From IMG/VR virus record IMGVR_UViG_3300043570_000998, positions 25,843 through 89,842 of that record: a stretch of 64,000 nucleotides of DNA. One strand, given 5' to 3'. The notes under the pieces were generated by a model, which searched no databases, was not told the origin of the DNA, and worked only from the letters and a program-made list of their open reading frames with translations. The position numbers and the translations under genes are program-made. Source of the stretch: a virus. Position 1 is the first letter of the stretch; every line of letters begins with the position of its first letter. Shown in pieces: positions 31,467-39,193 of the stretch.

Positions 31467-31658
31467 ATGAAGAAATTTTTTGCAGATTTACTCAAAGATA
31501 TGATTGAGCAATCTTGGACACTTTTAGGTATGGCAATCGCCTGGCTAGTACTAGAAGGGTCTGCCAGAGAGTTAACAGGATATCTAATCTTAATAACTAT
31601 CTCAGTTTGGATAATAACATTCAGACTACGCAATCCAAAAAATAAAGGGAAGGAGTGA
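31467..31658 (+). CDS. Small membrane protein, holin candidate
   Basis: 63 residues, GGAGGATATAA upstream. Short amphipathic N-terminus, two predicted membrane segments (about residues 16-30 and 36-52), and a basic tail (RLRNPKNKGK). This is the layout of class II holins. It is coupled to another membrane gene and lies 0.75 kb before the endolysin. Confidence 0.6.
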   Translation: MKKFFADLLKDMIEQSWTLLGMAIAWLVLEGSARELTGYLILITISVWIITFRLRNPKNKGKE

Positions 31659-31663
31659 TATAT

Positions 31664-31909
31664 ATGGATAAAGAAACAACAATGAGCATCATCGGAAGAA
31701 TGGTCGCACTATTCCTAGTTTCAGCATTAACAACCGTTGGTGCTGGTGCAATCATCGGAATTGACACCGTACAGACTGCAATTCTTGCAGGTGTAATGGG
31801 AGTTGCAAATGTTGTTGAGGATCTTTCTCGTAGCTACCTAAATGATGGTAAGCTTTCAAAGACAGAAATCAACGATGCATTCGCCGCAAACACACCAGAT
31901 CCAAGATAG
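31664..31909 (+). CDS. Small membrane protein, second holin candidate
   Basis: 81 residues from the ATG at 31664 with AGGAG upstream. Two hydrophobic segments (IIGRMVALFLVSALTTVGAGAI and TAILAGVMGVANVV) and a hydrophilic tail LSKTEINDAF. Could be a holin partner or antiholin for the preceding gene. Confidence 0.6.
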   Translation: MDKETTMSIIGRMVALFLVSALTTVGAGAIIGIDTVQTAILAGVMGVANVVEDLSRSYLNDGKLSKTEINDAFAANTPDPR

Positions 31910-31913
31910 TAAC

Positions 31914-31942
31914 TTGACACCCCTCTTAGGTTCCTGTATAAT
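31914..31942 (+). promoter_or_regulatory. Promoter TTGACA-17-TATAAT for the tRNA cluster
   Basis: Perfect -35 (31914-31919) and -10 (31937-31942) with a 17-base spacer, 30 bases before the first tRNA. Confidence 0.92.
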
Positions 31943-31971
31943 AGGTATATAACTTAAGAGGGTTTGTCTAT

Positions 31972-32043
31972 TCCTCCTTAGCTCAGAGGCAGAGCAGAGA
32001 GCTGTTAACTCTAAGGTCCCTGGTTCGATCCCAGGAGGGGGAG
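31972..32043 (+). tRNA. tRNA-Asn(GTT)
   Basis: Cloverleaf with acceptor TCCTCCT/AGGGGGA, anticodon loop CTGTTAA and a normal T arm (CTGG..TTCGATC..CCAG). The anticodon stem has one mismatch at its base. No encoded CCA. Confidence 0.92.
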
Positions 32044-32047
32044 CAAA

Positions 32048-32120
32048 GGTCCTGTAGCTCAGTGGTTAGAGCACTACCCTGTCACGGTAGGGGTCGCCAG
32101 TTCAAGTCTGGTCAGGATCG
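32048..32120 (+). tRNA. tRNA-Asp(GTC)
   Basis: Acceptor GGTCCTG/CAGGATC, anticodon stem CTACC/GGTAG with loop CTGTCAC. A second, different tRNA-Asp(GTC) is on the minus strand near 54.4 kb. Confidence 0.94.
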
Positions 32121-32124
32121 CAAA

Positions 32125-32197
32125 GCCGCCTTAGCTCATTTGGTAGAGCAACGCACTTGTAATGCGTAGGTGCAGAGTTCGAATCTCTGAGGTGGCT
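32125..32197 (+). tRNA. tRNA-Thr(TGT)
   Basis: Acceptor GCCGCCT/AGGTGGC, anticodon loop CTTGTAA. Reads ACA, an AT-ending codon. Confidence 0.94.
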
Positions 32198-32198
32198 C

Positions 32199-32285
32199 GG
32201 AAATATGGCTGAGAGGTCTAAAGCACGTCACTGCTAATGACGAGTAGGGGAAACTCTACCGTAGGTTCGAATCCTACTATTTCCG
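32199..32285 (+). tRNA. tRNA-Ser(GCT)
   Basis: 87 bases with the long variable arm expected of Ser tRNAs. Acceptor GGAAATA/TATTTCC, anticodon loop CTGCTAA. Confidence 0.93.
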
Positions 32286-32291
32286 CACCCA

Positions 32292-32364
32292 GTCCCTCTA
32301 GCTCAGTTGGTAGAGCAACAGACTTTTAATCTGTGGGTCCACAGTTCGAATCTGTGGGGGGACA
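32292..32364 (+). tRNA. tRNA-Lys(TTT)
   Basis: Acceptor GTCCCTC/GGGGGAC, anticodon loop CTTTTAA. Reads AAA, frequent in this AT-rich genome. Confidence 0.94.
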
Positions 32365-32407
32365 CAAAGAATCCTGGTATACTTGTATATAAGGAGGTCA
32401 TATAACT

Positions 32408-33205
32408 ATGGCAAAAACACAATTCCCCATTGATGGGAAACCTGGGAAAGACTGGAAAGTTACTTCCCTTATGGGTTGGAGAGTTCATCCAATCAAAAAA
32501 GTAAAGAAACATCACAATGGAACAGATATTGTTTCTAAGCACGAACCTTGTTGGATCGAAGCCCCTTACGATGGTACTGTTATCAACGTTGGAAATAATC
32601 CAAATGGTTTTGGTAATTCAGTAACAATTGCTCACAGCATTAATGGAGTAAGATACGTAACACTCTATGCTCATATGAAGAATGGATCTATTAAGGTTAA
32701 AAAGGGACAAGCAATTACTGCTGGAACCCCACTTGGCAAAATGGGTACAACTGGTATGTCAACTGGGAAGCACCTTCACTGGGAACTCCAGAAGGGCAAG
32801 AAGTGGGTATGGAACGATAATGGCAAGAACTTTATTGAGCCTGTTGCATTTTTCAAAGCACTAATGGATCTAGAAGCATCAGTAGCTACAGCACCACTTG
32901 TTACACCAGTAGATGCTCCTGTACAAGAAATGCCAGCACACTCAACAGTTGCAGAACCAGTAACTGAACCAAAGCCAGATGCAGTAGCTACACCTGCACC
33001 TGTTGCAGCTGCTCCAAAGGCACGTGCAACTCTTAAGGTTGGGTCTAAAGGAGCAGACGTTAAGTATCTACAGAAGAAACTTAAGATCACTGCAGACGGA
33101 GATTTTGGTCCTAATACAAAGAACGCAGTAGCTGCTTTTCAAAAGAAAAATGGTCTAACAGCTGATGGTATTGTTGGTCCAAATACTTGGAAAGCTATTG
33201 GATAA
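32408..33205 (+). CDS. Endolysin: M23 peptidase plus peptidoglycan-binding domain
   Basis: 265 residues with AAGGAGG upstream. M23/LytM metallopeptidase: HHNGTDI (His and Asp zinc ligands, near residue 38) and KHLHWEL (H-x-H). A Pro/Ala/Thr linker (about 160-200) precedes a PG_binding_1 domain: LKVGSKGADVKYLQKKLKI..GDFGPNTKNAVAAFQKKNGL. No signal peptide, so it would need a holin. Two holin-like genes lie upstream of the tRNA cluster. Confidence 0.93.
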   Translation: MAKTQFPIDGKPGKDWKVTSLMGWRVHPIKKVKKHHNGTDIVSKHEPCWIEAPYDGTVINVGNNPNGFGNSVTIAHSINGVRYVTLYAHMKNGSIKVKKGQAITAGTPLGKMGTTGMSTGKHLHWELQKGKKWVWNDNGKNFIEPVAFFKALMDLEASVATAPLVTPVDAPVQEMPAHSTVAEPVTEPKPDAVATPAPVAAAPKARATLKVGSKGADVKYLQKKLKITADGDFGPNTKNAVAAFQKKNGLTADGIVGPNTWKAIG

Positions 33206-33220
33206 ATAGCAATTTTATAG

Positions 33221-33264
33221 TATAATAGTATTCCCCCTAGATTTTTCTGGGGGGATTACTTTTT
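33221..33264 (+). promoter_or_regulatory. -10 element followed at once by a terminator-like hairpin
   Basis: TATAAT at 33221-33226. The stem CCCCC (33233) / GGGGGG (33249) begins near the expected transcription start and is followed by TTACTTTTT. It could be the endolysin terminator or a leader attenuator for the next gene. Confidence 0.6.
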
Positions 33265-33274
33265 AAGGATTAGT

Positions 33275-33451
33275 ATGGCTTATTACGACTATAGATGTCA
33301 AGACTGTGAGAATACCGTAACGGTTAGTCGTGGGATGACAGAGGATGACCCTGGATACATCTGTGACACTTGCAATTCTGCACTAACTAGGGTATACTCT
33401 AATGTAGGAGTTAGTTTTAAAGGCTCTGGTTTTTATTCCACTGATAAGTAG
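33275..33451 (+). CDS. FmdB-family zinc-ribbon protein
   Basis: 58 residues, TAAGGAT upstream. MAYYDYRCQDC..DTCNSALTRVYSNVGVSFKGSGFYSTD fits the FmdB-type regulatory zinc ribbon: CQDC and CDTC pairs then the conserved FKGSGFY end. Possibly a transcription or translation modulator. Confidence 0.85.
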   Translation: MAYYDYRCQDCENTVTVSRGMTEDDPGYICDTCNSALTRVYSNVGVSFKGSGFYSTDK

Positions 33452-33460
33452 GAGATCCCA

Positions 33461-33697
33461 ATGATTGAGACTGAAGCAAAAGAATTTATCCTTTCCGCAA
33501 CTGATAGATGTGATGCCTGTAACTCAGAAGCATACGTTAAAGCTACTGGAGTAACTGGAGATCTGTTCTTTTGTGCTCACCACTTTGGAAAGATTGAAAA
33601 CGATCCAGTTGCATCAGCCAAGATGCTGACATTTGCATTTGACTTAGTGGACGAGCGTGAAAAGCTTATTGAGAATCGATTGAAGGGTGATAACTAA
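33461..33697 (+). CDS. DUF7455-like actinobacterial zinc protein
   Basis: 78 residues, GGAGATCCC upstream. ATDRCDACNSEAYVKATG..LFFCAHHFGK matches the DUF7455 family common in actinobacteria and their phages: CDAC plus CAHH. Supports the actinobacterial host assignment. Coupled to the next gene by TAATG. Confidence 0.85.
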   Translation: MIETEAKEFILSATDRCDACNSEAYVKATGVTGDLFFCAHHFGKIENDPVASAKMLTFAFDLVDEREKLIENRLKGDN

Positions 33698-34026
33698 TGA
33701 ATGAAAATCTTACTAAGATTGATGAGTTAATTCTTGGCGGTGCAGTAGAAGTTGCAAGCCTCACAGAGTCTGGCGATTTTTTATATAAATTTACAGACAA
33801 ACTAAAAGACATTGATCCAGAAGTTTATGACAAAGTTATACAGATGATGTATAAAGAAATTATATTTCTTTGGGAAAATGGATTTATTTCTATGGATATT
33901 ACTGCAAACAACCCATCGGTAACTCTAACAGATAAAGCATCCGATGCAGAAGCAATTTGGGCATTACCAGAGTCTATGCGACTAAATCTTCTTGCAGTAA
34001 TTAAATCAATTACAGAACAATCGTAG
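33697..34026 (+). CDS. Hypothetical acidic protein
   Basis: 109 residues, TAATG overlap. Helical, with a conserved-looking FLWENGFISMDI core. No recognised domain. Its stop lies at the -10 element of the next gene. Confidence 0.6.
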   Translation: MNENLTKIDELILGGAVEVASLTESGDFLYKFTDKLKDIDPEVYDKVIQMMYKEIIFLWENGFISMDITANNPSVTLTDKASDAEAIWALPESMRLNLLAVIKSITEQS

Positions 34027-34044
34027 TATAATTAATTAGGTGCT

Positions 34045-34440
34045 ATGTTAGAATATTTTCTTGGTTCAATAATTACTGCAACAACTATGTTTTTTACATA
34101 CAGATGGTTGCAAAAAAATAGTGGGCATATGGTAAAGCCACTGAAGATTGTTATTTCACAAAGCAATAATAATGAATTATTAAAAAAAATGTTTACGGAA
34201 GATCAGTCATTTCCAAAAGCAACAACACAATCTACCAAACACTTTGACAGCGTAAGTCTACGTATACTCATAGTAGATAGCCAAGCCTATTGGATCAAGA
34301 ACAACAGTGTCTTTATGGCTGATGTAGTAAATGGAGAAGTTGAAAAAGATACAGCCAGAGAGGTTGACACAATGGCTATGGATAAGGTACAATTAAACAA
34401 GATGATGTTCATTGTTGAGAAACTAAAAGAAGGATTGTAA
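34045..34440 (+). CDS. N-terminally membrane-anchored hypothetical protein
   Basis: 131 residues. One hydrophobic segment at residues 4-20 and a soluble remainder. TATAAT lies at 34026-34031. No recognised family. Confidence 0.6.
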   Translation: MLEYFLGSIITATTMFFTYRWLQKNSGHMVKPLKIVISQSNNNELLKKMFTEDQSFPKATTQSTKHFDSVSLRILIVDSQAYWIKNNSVFMADVVNGEVEKDTAREVDTMAMDKVQLNKMMFIVEKLKEGL

Positions 34441-34441
34441 A

Positions 34442-34792
34442 ATGAAGGTTGGTATTCAGGGGACGAGAGCCTTTGAGGACTACAATGTATTCCTACGTGC
34501 AATGCGTGTTGCTCTTTCAGAAATCAAAGAGGGCGATGAAGAATTTTTTATTTATACTGCTGGACCTGCTAGGACTAATGCCTTTGCAATGGAGTTTATC
34601 AATATAACAGAACGTAGTCTAAAAGCTCAGGGCATCCGTACCAGAGTATTTAAGTTACCACCAAAGGCATTGAAGGACGCTATCCATACCCTAGACTACT
34701 TTGCATTCTTCAGCAAGCCAAAAGAATCTACATCTGATCTTGTGCGTGAAGCAGAGGATAAAGATATTGAAGTTGGGATTTTTAGATACTAA
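34442..34792 (+). CDS. YspA/SLOG-like nucleotide-binding protein
   Basis: 116 residues. MKVGIQGTRAFEDYNVFLRAM and the later EEFFIYTAGPARTNAFAMEF resemble the Rossmann-like SLOG (DUF2493/YspA) fold seen in phages. Predicted ligand is a nucleotide or ADP-ribose derivative. Overlaps the deaminase gene by one base. Confidence 0.55.
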   Translation: MKVGIQGTRAFEDYNVFLRAMRVALSEIKEGDEEFFIYTAGPARTNAFAMEFINITERSLKAQGIRTRVFKLPPKALKDAIHTLDYFAFFSKPKESTSDLVREAEDKDIEVGIFRY

Positions 34793-35172
34793 TGGAGTAT
34801 GACCTGAGTAACAGAGAAAAAGCTTATCTTTCTGTTGCACGATACTTTGCTTCGAAGTCGAAGTCTCGTAGAATGCACGGAGCGGTAGTAGTAAAGTCTG
34901 GACGAGTAATCGGTACAGGCTATAACAAGGATCGTAATAATCCTTATTATGTATCACCTGAGCACATCAAAACACATTGTTCTGTTCACGCAGAAGTTGA
35001 TGCAATCAGAGATGCAAATTGGAATGTCAAGGGTGCTATTATTTATGTAGCCAGAGTAAATAACAAAGGTCTAGATAGAGATAGCAAGCCTTGCATCCGA
35101 TGCCAGTCAGTAATTGATGCGGCAGAAATTAAAAAAGTAATATACACAATAGGAGAAGATAATGAAGATTAA
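34792..35172 (+). CDS. dCMP/cytidine deaminase family protein
   Basis: 126 residues. Zinc-site motifs HCSVHAEVDAI (H-A-E) and KPCIRCQ (P-C-x-x-C). It probably converts dCMP to dUMP for ThyX, encoded 7 kb downstream. The substrate assignment is inferred from context. Confidence 0.85.
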   Translation: MEYDLSNREKAYLSVARYFASKSKSRRMHGAVVVKSGRVIGTGYNKDRNNPYYVSPEHIKTHCSVHAEVDAIRDANWNVKGAIIYVARVNNKGLDRDSKPCIRCQSVIDAAEIKKVIYTIGEDNED

Positions 35173-35383
35173 CTCTCTAGAACAAATGGAGACCATTGTA
35201 GAAAACAATAAGTCTCTTCTATGGGATGGCTGGAATGTAAAAGAAATTACACAGTCACCAACTGGATGGATGAAGCCAAACGGTGTTTTCCGTAAGGGAG
35301 AATGGTTCGTTCAGAAAAACTACGATCTTAAATATGAAGGTTGGGAGATTCCCAATAAGTTTGTGGGGAATGATGCAAAGTGA
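35162..35383 (+). CDS. Hypothetical Trp-rich small protein
   Basis: 73 residues, starting 11 bases inside the deaminase gene after GGAGAAGA. Six Trp residues (WDGWN, GWMKPNG, EWFVQ). No family recognised. Overlaps the WhiB-like gene. Confidence 0.6.
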   Translation: MKINSLEQMETIVENNKSLLWDGWNVKEITQSPTGWMKPNGVFRKGEWFVQKNYDLKYEGWEIPNKFVGNDAK

Positions 35384-35654
35384 AAATTGGAAAAATGATG
35401 CACGATGCGAAGGTTATGATACCAACTTATTCTTTGACAAATATGAAGAAGATCTTAATCTTAGAGTAGGGATAGATAATCTTTGTTCGGGCTGTCCTGT
35501 TGCAAGATTATGTTTTGCTACTGGAGTCTCTCAAAAAGGTTGGGGAGTCTGGGGCGGAGTCTATCTTGAAAATGGAAAGATCTCACGAGAATTTAATAGG
35601 CATAGGTCAAAAGCTGATTGGGCTGAGACTTGGAAAAATCTAACAAACGATTAG
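35370..35654 (+). CDS. whiB: WhiB-like iron-sulfur transcription factor
   Basis: 94 residues from the ATG at 35370 (35373 possible). One early Cys (DARCEG), then LCSGCPVARLCFATG with C-x2-C-x5-C, then GVWGG, and a basic tail. These are the four cluster cysteines and Gly/Trp turn of the WhiB family, found almost only in actinobacteria and their phages. It would bind the host sigma factor and alter promoter choice. Confidence 0.93.
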   Translation: MMQSENWKNDARCEGYDTNLFFDKYEEDLNLRVGIDNLCSGCPVARLCFATGVSQKGWGVWGGVYLENGKISREFNRHRSKADWAETWKNLTND

Positions 35655-35662
35655 GAGGTATT

Positions 35663-35908
35663 ATGTATACAGATGAAATGAAACGTGCCGTTCACTCAAT
35701 TACTGCACCAAAGGGATTTGGGCTAGATATTGTTGAGCATAATACTGAGGGTATTGGCTGGATTGAGTTAGTAGCAGATGAAATTAAGTTTATGAAACTA
35801 CTTGACACAGACAAACGTGCTGCTGTAGAATATATGGTAAGAGTAAAATCTGCACTAGAAGATAATGGTGCAATTGTACAGTTAACACGAAAGGCAGTAC
35901 CGCAGTGA
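35663..35908 (+). CDS. Hypothetical small protein
   Basis: 81 residues from the ATG at 35663 with AGGAGG 7 bases upstream. Reads HSITAPKGFGLDIVEHN..LRVRVK-like strands; alpha/beta composition. No family recognised. Confidence 0.65.
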   Translation: MYTDEMKRAVHSITAPKGFGLDIVEHNTEGIGWIELVADEIKFMKLLDTDKRAAVEYMVRVKSALEDNGAIVQLTRKAVPQ

Positions 35909-36318
35909 TTGAACTAATTGCAATTGCAACATTGCCAACAATAATTATAGCGTTGACAGGATTACTTACTAAAGAAAAGCTTCTTACAAAAAACTTAGCA
36001 GGTAAAGTAATTCAGTTAACTATTGATAATAAAATAATACTGGATAATATACAAGACAAGCCTTTTGAAAACAATATTGAACAAACAGAAGGCTTTGTAA
36101 CATTTTTATCTGAATCACGAGAATGGGCATTTGAATATATTGAAAATGTTCAGAGTGGTTTAAATAAGTTTGTCGAACAAGCAGGTCCACGACTTGAATA
36201 CTTTGACAAATATGGCAGGGTAATACCAAGTCCACATAATGATGGATTAGAAGATATTCTAACCGCATACCGTGAACTACAAAAATTACTACCTGAAACA
36301 AATAACAAGGAGAAATAA
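35905..36318 (+). CDS. Membrane-anchored hypothetical protein
   Basis: 137 residues, GTG start overlapping the previous stop. N-terminal membrane segment (IELIAIATLPTIIIALTGLL), then a charged helical body. It precedes a holin-like gene, so a lysis or envelope role is possible. Confidence 0.6.
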   Translation: MIELIAIATLPTIIIALTGLLTKEKLLTKNLAGKVIQLTIDNKIILDNIQDKPFENNIEQTEGFVTFLSESREWAFEYIENVQSGLNKFVEQAGPRLEYFDKYGRVIPSPHNDGLEDILTAYRELQKLLPETNNKEK

Positions 36319-36319
36319 A

Positions 36320-36550
36320 ATGAACACAAAGCAATTAGTAGAACTACTTGCATCATACGGACGCAGCCTCTTGGCTGCTGGTCTCGCACTCTATGCTGCA
36401 GGAGTCACAGACCCAATGCAGCTTGCTAATGCACTTTGGGCTGCATTGCTTCCAGTAGCTATTCGCTACGTCAACCCTAACGATCCAGCATTTGGTCGTG
36501 TCCCATCGGCTGAAGATGTTGCTGCTGCAGTTAAGACTGCAAAGAAGTAA
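36320..36550 (+). CDS. Holin-like small membrane protein
   Basis: 76 residues from the ATG at 36320, AAGGAG upstream. A hydrophobic hairpin (LLAAGLALYAAGVTDPMQLANALWAALLPVAIRYVN is its span) is followed by PNDPAFGRVP and an Ala/Lys tail, a pattern seen in small phage holins of aquatic phages. Confidence 0.6.
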   Translation: MNTKQLVELLASYGRSLLAAGLALYAAGVTDPMQLANALWAALLPVAIRYVNPNDPAFGRVPSAEDVAAAVKTAKK

Positions 36551-36564
36551 TCTAACACTAGAAG

Positions 36565-36594
36565 GTGGGCTATTTCGGTAGCCCACTTTTTATT
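36565..36594 (+). terminator. Rho-independent terminator
   Basis: Stem GTGGGCTA / TAGCCCAC with TTTCGG loop, then TTTTTATT. It ends the plus-strand operon and touches the end of the opposing glycosyltransferase gene. Confidence 0.93.
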
Positions 36595-37624
36595 GTCCTA
36601 AAATCTCTAAATATTTAGACTTTAATACGTTTGGAGAAAATGACTTATATCCAATATTAAATGCACGTTGCTTTTCACTTTTCTTGTCAGACATTCCTAT
36701 ATAATAATCAATATTCTCTGCAAGCTTTTGTGCATTAACATCATAATAAATAACAGGAGCAGCTAATCTCATTATCCCAAGCTCTTCAGAGACAGTTAGC
36801 CATTCTTTTGGAAGGATTAAATTGTTTGGAGAAATGTCTGTCATAAAAACTGGTAGACCACTAAGCAAAGCTTCGTTCATAGGTAAACATAAACCAGCAT
36901 ATCTTCTAGGCAAGATCATACCGTCAAAGCCAGTATACATATCCTGTCTATGTTTTACATTATCAATTTCAATAGTGATGCGTGAGTCTAATCCTTTAGA
37001 GCTAATCGGTGTTTGACTTTTTATGACTAATTCAAAGTCTGCCTTAGAGTGTCGCATCATTTCAAGAACACTTTCTGTTCCATTACGATCATTTGCAGCA
37101 GCTTTACCAGCAATATGTAGCATACGCTTGTGATCTTTTGATGTATTTACTTCTAGTGCTTTTTCAAATAGTTCTGGTCTTGTGGGTGGAGGAAGATGTA
37201 GAACTTTTGCATAATTATAAAATCTATTATATACTTTTTCAATCATCCAGGGGCTTGGAGATATAAGAACATTCGCAACAGGTTTTTTCTCTCTCCTTAA
37301 GTTTCCAAATAATTCATAGTTATACTGAAGATATGTCCTTACTTCTTTTTTTCTTGCAAGTGCTGGGGTATTATCATTATAAAATGTTTCACAACTTAAT
37401 AAAACATCAATATCGTCAAGAAAATTATTCATTTCTTCATCAGTTGGAATGCCTTTACATATAGTATAGTCACGTTCTGCATACCACTCAAAGTGCTGTT
37501 GATTACCGTTATAAGATGTAAAATCAATAATCATAATTTTGTACGGATTTAACATTTGTGTCAGTTCATATGTTTGATTACCAAGACCAGTATTGTCTGC
37601 CCTTACAATCATTCCTAGCTTCAT
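36590..37624 (-). CDS. Glycosyltransferase, GT4/GT-B like
   Basis: 344 residues from the ATG that overlaps the upstream gene's TGA (ATGA). Visible: GMIVRADNTGLGNQTYEL, HIAGKAAANDRNG, FDGMILPRRYAGLCLPMNEALLSGLPVFMTDI. The last is the donor-binding E-rich loop of GT-B enzymes. Last of four minus-strand sugar-transfer genes. Acceptor unknown. Confidence 0.85.
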   Translation of the reverse strand: MKLGMIVRADNTGLGNQTYELTQMLNPYKIMIIDFTSYNGNQQHFEWYAERDYTICKGIPTDEEMNNFLDDIDVLLSCETFYNDNTPALARKKEVRTYLQYNYELFGNLRREKKPVANVLISPSPWMIEKVYNRFYNYAKVLHLPPPTRPELFEKALEVNTSKDHKRMLHIAGKAAANDRNGTESVLEMMRHSKADFELVIKSQTPISSKGLDSRITIEIDNVKHRQDMYTGFDGMILPRRYAGLCLPMNEALLSGLPVFMTDISPNNLILPKEWLTVSEELGIMRLAAPVIYYDVNAQKLAENIDYYIGMSDKKSEKQRAFNIGYKSFSPNVLKSKYLEILGQ

Positions 37625-38358
37625 TCTGTATACCCCCAACTAATATCATCAGATGTAAACTTCTGCGTTCCATTCCTTCCATCTAAGTGATACGATCTCT
37701 TAATATTCTTTCCTTCATCTGGATAGTAAATCCAAAGTTTACTTTTGTCCCATTTGCGGTCTTGAACATATCCGTGAAAAGTATCTTCAATAAAAGTTTT
37801 TTCTGGAACATTTTTAAGCACCTGTGACCTATAGTAAGAGACAAGGCTAAGGTGTGGTCGTTGACTCCATTGTAATGTTTTTAAAAACCCATCCTCTACA
37901 TTAAACATAAGGTGATAGTGTGGCTCTGGTATTACTGACTCAAAATGAAATCTAATAGTAAAAGCCTTATTAGAATCAATCATATCTAAACAGGCTTGCC
38001 AATCAATAGGTAAATCTGGAGTTAGTGGAGTGTCAGACTCTACATAAAGAAGTGTAGGTGTCTTAATTAAATCAATAGTTCTTTGCATCATACCTGTCTG
38101 ATGTAGATGCTCATCAAATATTATTGGAAGAACGTTGGTCCACTCGTGAAGTGATTTCCACAAGAGTCTGTTTTTAAATTCATCATATCTGTCTTTCCAG
38201 TCCAGCCTCTCGTCTCTAAGACCATCAACCTGAATTATAATTTCATTGTCTGGAAGATGTACACGAATAGTATTGATTGTCTCTTCAATAATGTCGGTAC
38301 TTGGGTGACTTGGAATAACAGATGTAGGTATAATAACTGTGATATCTTTAATGTTCAT
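37621..38358 (-). CDS. Glycosyltransferase, GT2/GT-A like
   Basis: 245 residues. DITVIIPTSVIPSHPSTDIIEETI begins a GT-A fold. LYVESDTPLTPD supplies the DxD-like metal site (ESD). Overlaps both neighbours. Probably adds one sugar in a short pathway with the other three genes. Confidence 0.82.
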   Translation of the reverse strand: MNIKDITVIIPTSVIPSHPSTDIIEETINTIRVHLPDNEIIIQVDGLRDERLDWKDRYDEFKNRLLWKSLHEWTNVLPIIFDEHLHQTGMMQRTIDLIKTPTLLYVESDTPLTPDLPIDWQACLDMIDSNKAFTIRFHFESVIPEPHYHLMFNVEDGFLKTLQWSQRPHLSLVSYYRSQVLKNVPEKTFIEDTFHGYVQDRKWDKSKLWIYYPDEGKNIKRSYHLDGRNGTQKFTSDDISWGYTE

Positions 38359-39193
38359 TTATTTGCTCCATTATCTTATATGCAAAATCTCTTTTTTGTT
38401 TGATCCACCAAGACACAGCCCTATGCATATTTGCAGGATAGTCATTTTCTAGTTTTGTGATTAATGAATAAAGTTTCTTCCAATTCTTTATTTGATCTAT
38501 TGGCATATCTTTAAATAAGATTTCCCAAAATCCATAATCTTCACCAACACTACTTATTCTATCAGCAATTGGTAGAGACAACATTTCTAATCCTTCATAA
38601 AATCTAAATGAGTCAATTGTAGCGTTGCCAGCAGGGGCAGGAGCAAATCTAGAAGAAGCCAATAACCTGTAGTAGTCTTTTGGTGTTTCGCCTTGTGCAA
38701 ACTTTTTTGTAAGCTTATAGATTGCGTCTGGAAGCCTCTTTAAGGCTTGTGCAAGCTCTTGCCTACGTCGATGTGTTATTTGACCAGCAAAGTAAATATT
38801 TGTTGTTTTTTCTGGATAGTCTGGAATAACGTTATCTTTGTGGTTTGGGACACCAAGTGGTAGTTTGTTGTACGCTTCGTGTCGAGGGTACGGATACTGA
38901 ACCCAAATCTCTGCATTAGGATGGGAGATCTTATCAACATCAAATGCACCAAGTTCATCTGCTGTAATAAACAGAACAAGTCTTTTAATTTTAGAAAGGT
39001 TCTCATTAAGAACATCTTCAAAACTAATCCACTCAAAACCAGGGACTACAACAAAGGCTCTATCTGCTTCTGGAAGTTTGTTTACTTTGACAACCTCTAC
39101 ATTGTTCCTTGTAAATGCTTCTTGCAAGAATCCAAAGTCCCACTTTTCATCTGGGAAGCCTTTGCCCTTTGGAGTAAAAGAATAAGCTATCAC
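38348..39193 (-). CDS. Exostosin-like / GT-B glycosyltransferase
   Basis: 281 residues. NIYFAGQITHRRRQELAQAL and FAPAPAGNATIDSFRFYEGLEMLSLPIAD match the exostosin-type donor site (Glu in the FYEGLEM helix). Overlaps the next gene by 11 bases. Role as a surface or virion sugar enzyme is inferred. Confidence 0.8.
   Translation of the reverse strand: MIAYSFTPKGKGFPDEKWDFGFLQEAFTRNNVEVVKVNKLPEADRAFVVVPGFEWISFEDVLNENLSKIKRLVLFITADELGAFDVDKISHPNAEIWVQYPYPRHEAYNKLPLGVPNHKDNVIPDYPEKTTNIYFAGQITHRRRQELAQALKRLPDAIYKLTKKFAQGETPKDYYRLLASSRFAPAPAGNATIDSFRFYEGLEMLSLPIADRISSVGEDYGFWEILFKDMPIDQIKNWKKLYSLITKLENDYPANMHRAVSWWIKQKRDFAYKIMEQINEH

Noticed and set aside
35811-35840. TTGACA-18-TAGAAT inside a coding gene
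   Set aside because: Lies mid-gene with no gene start downstream for that strand at fitting distance.
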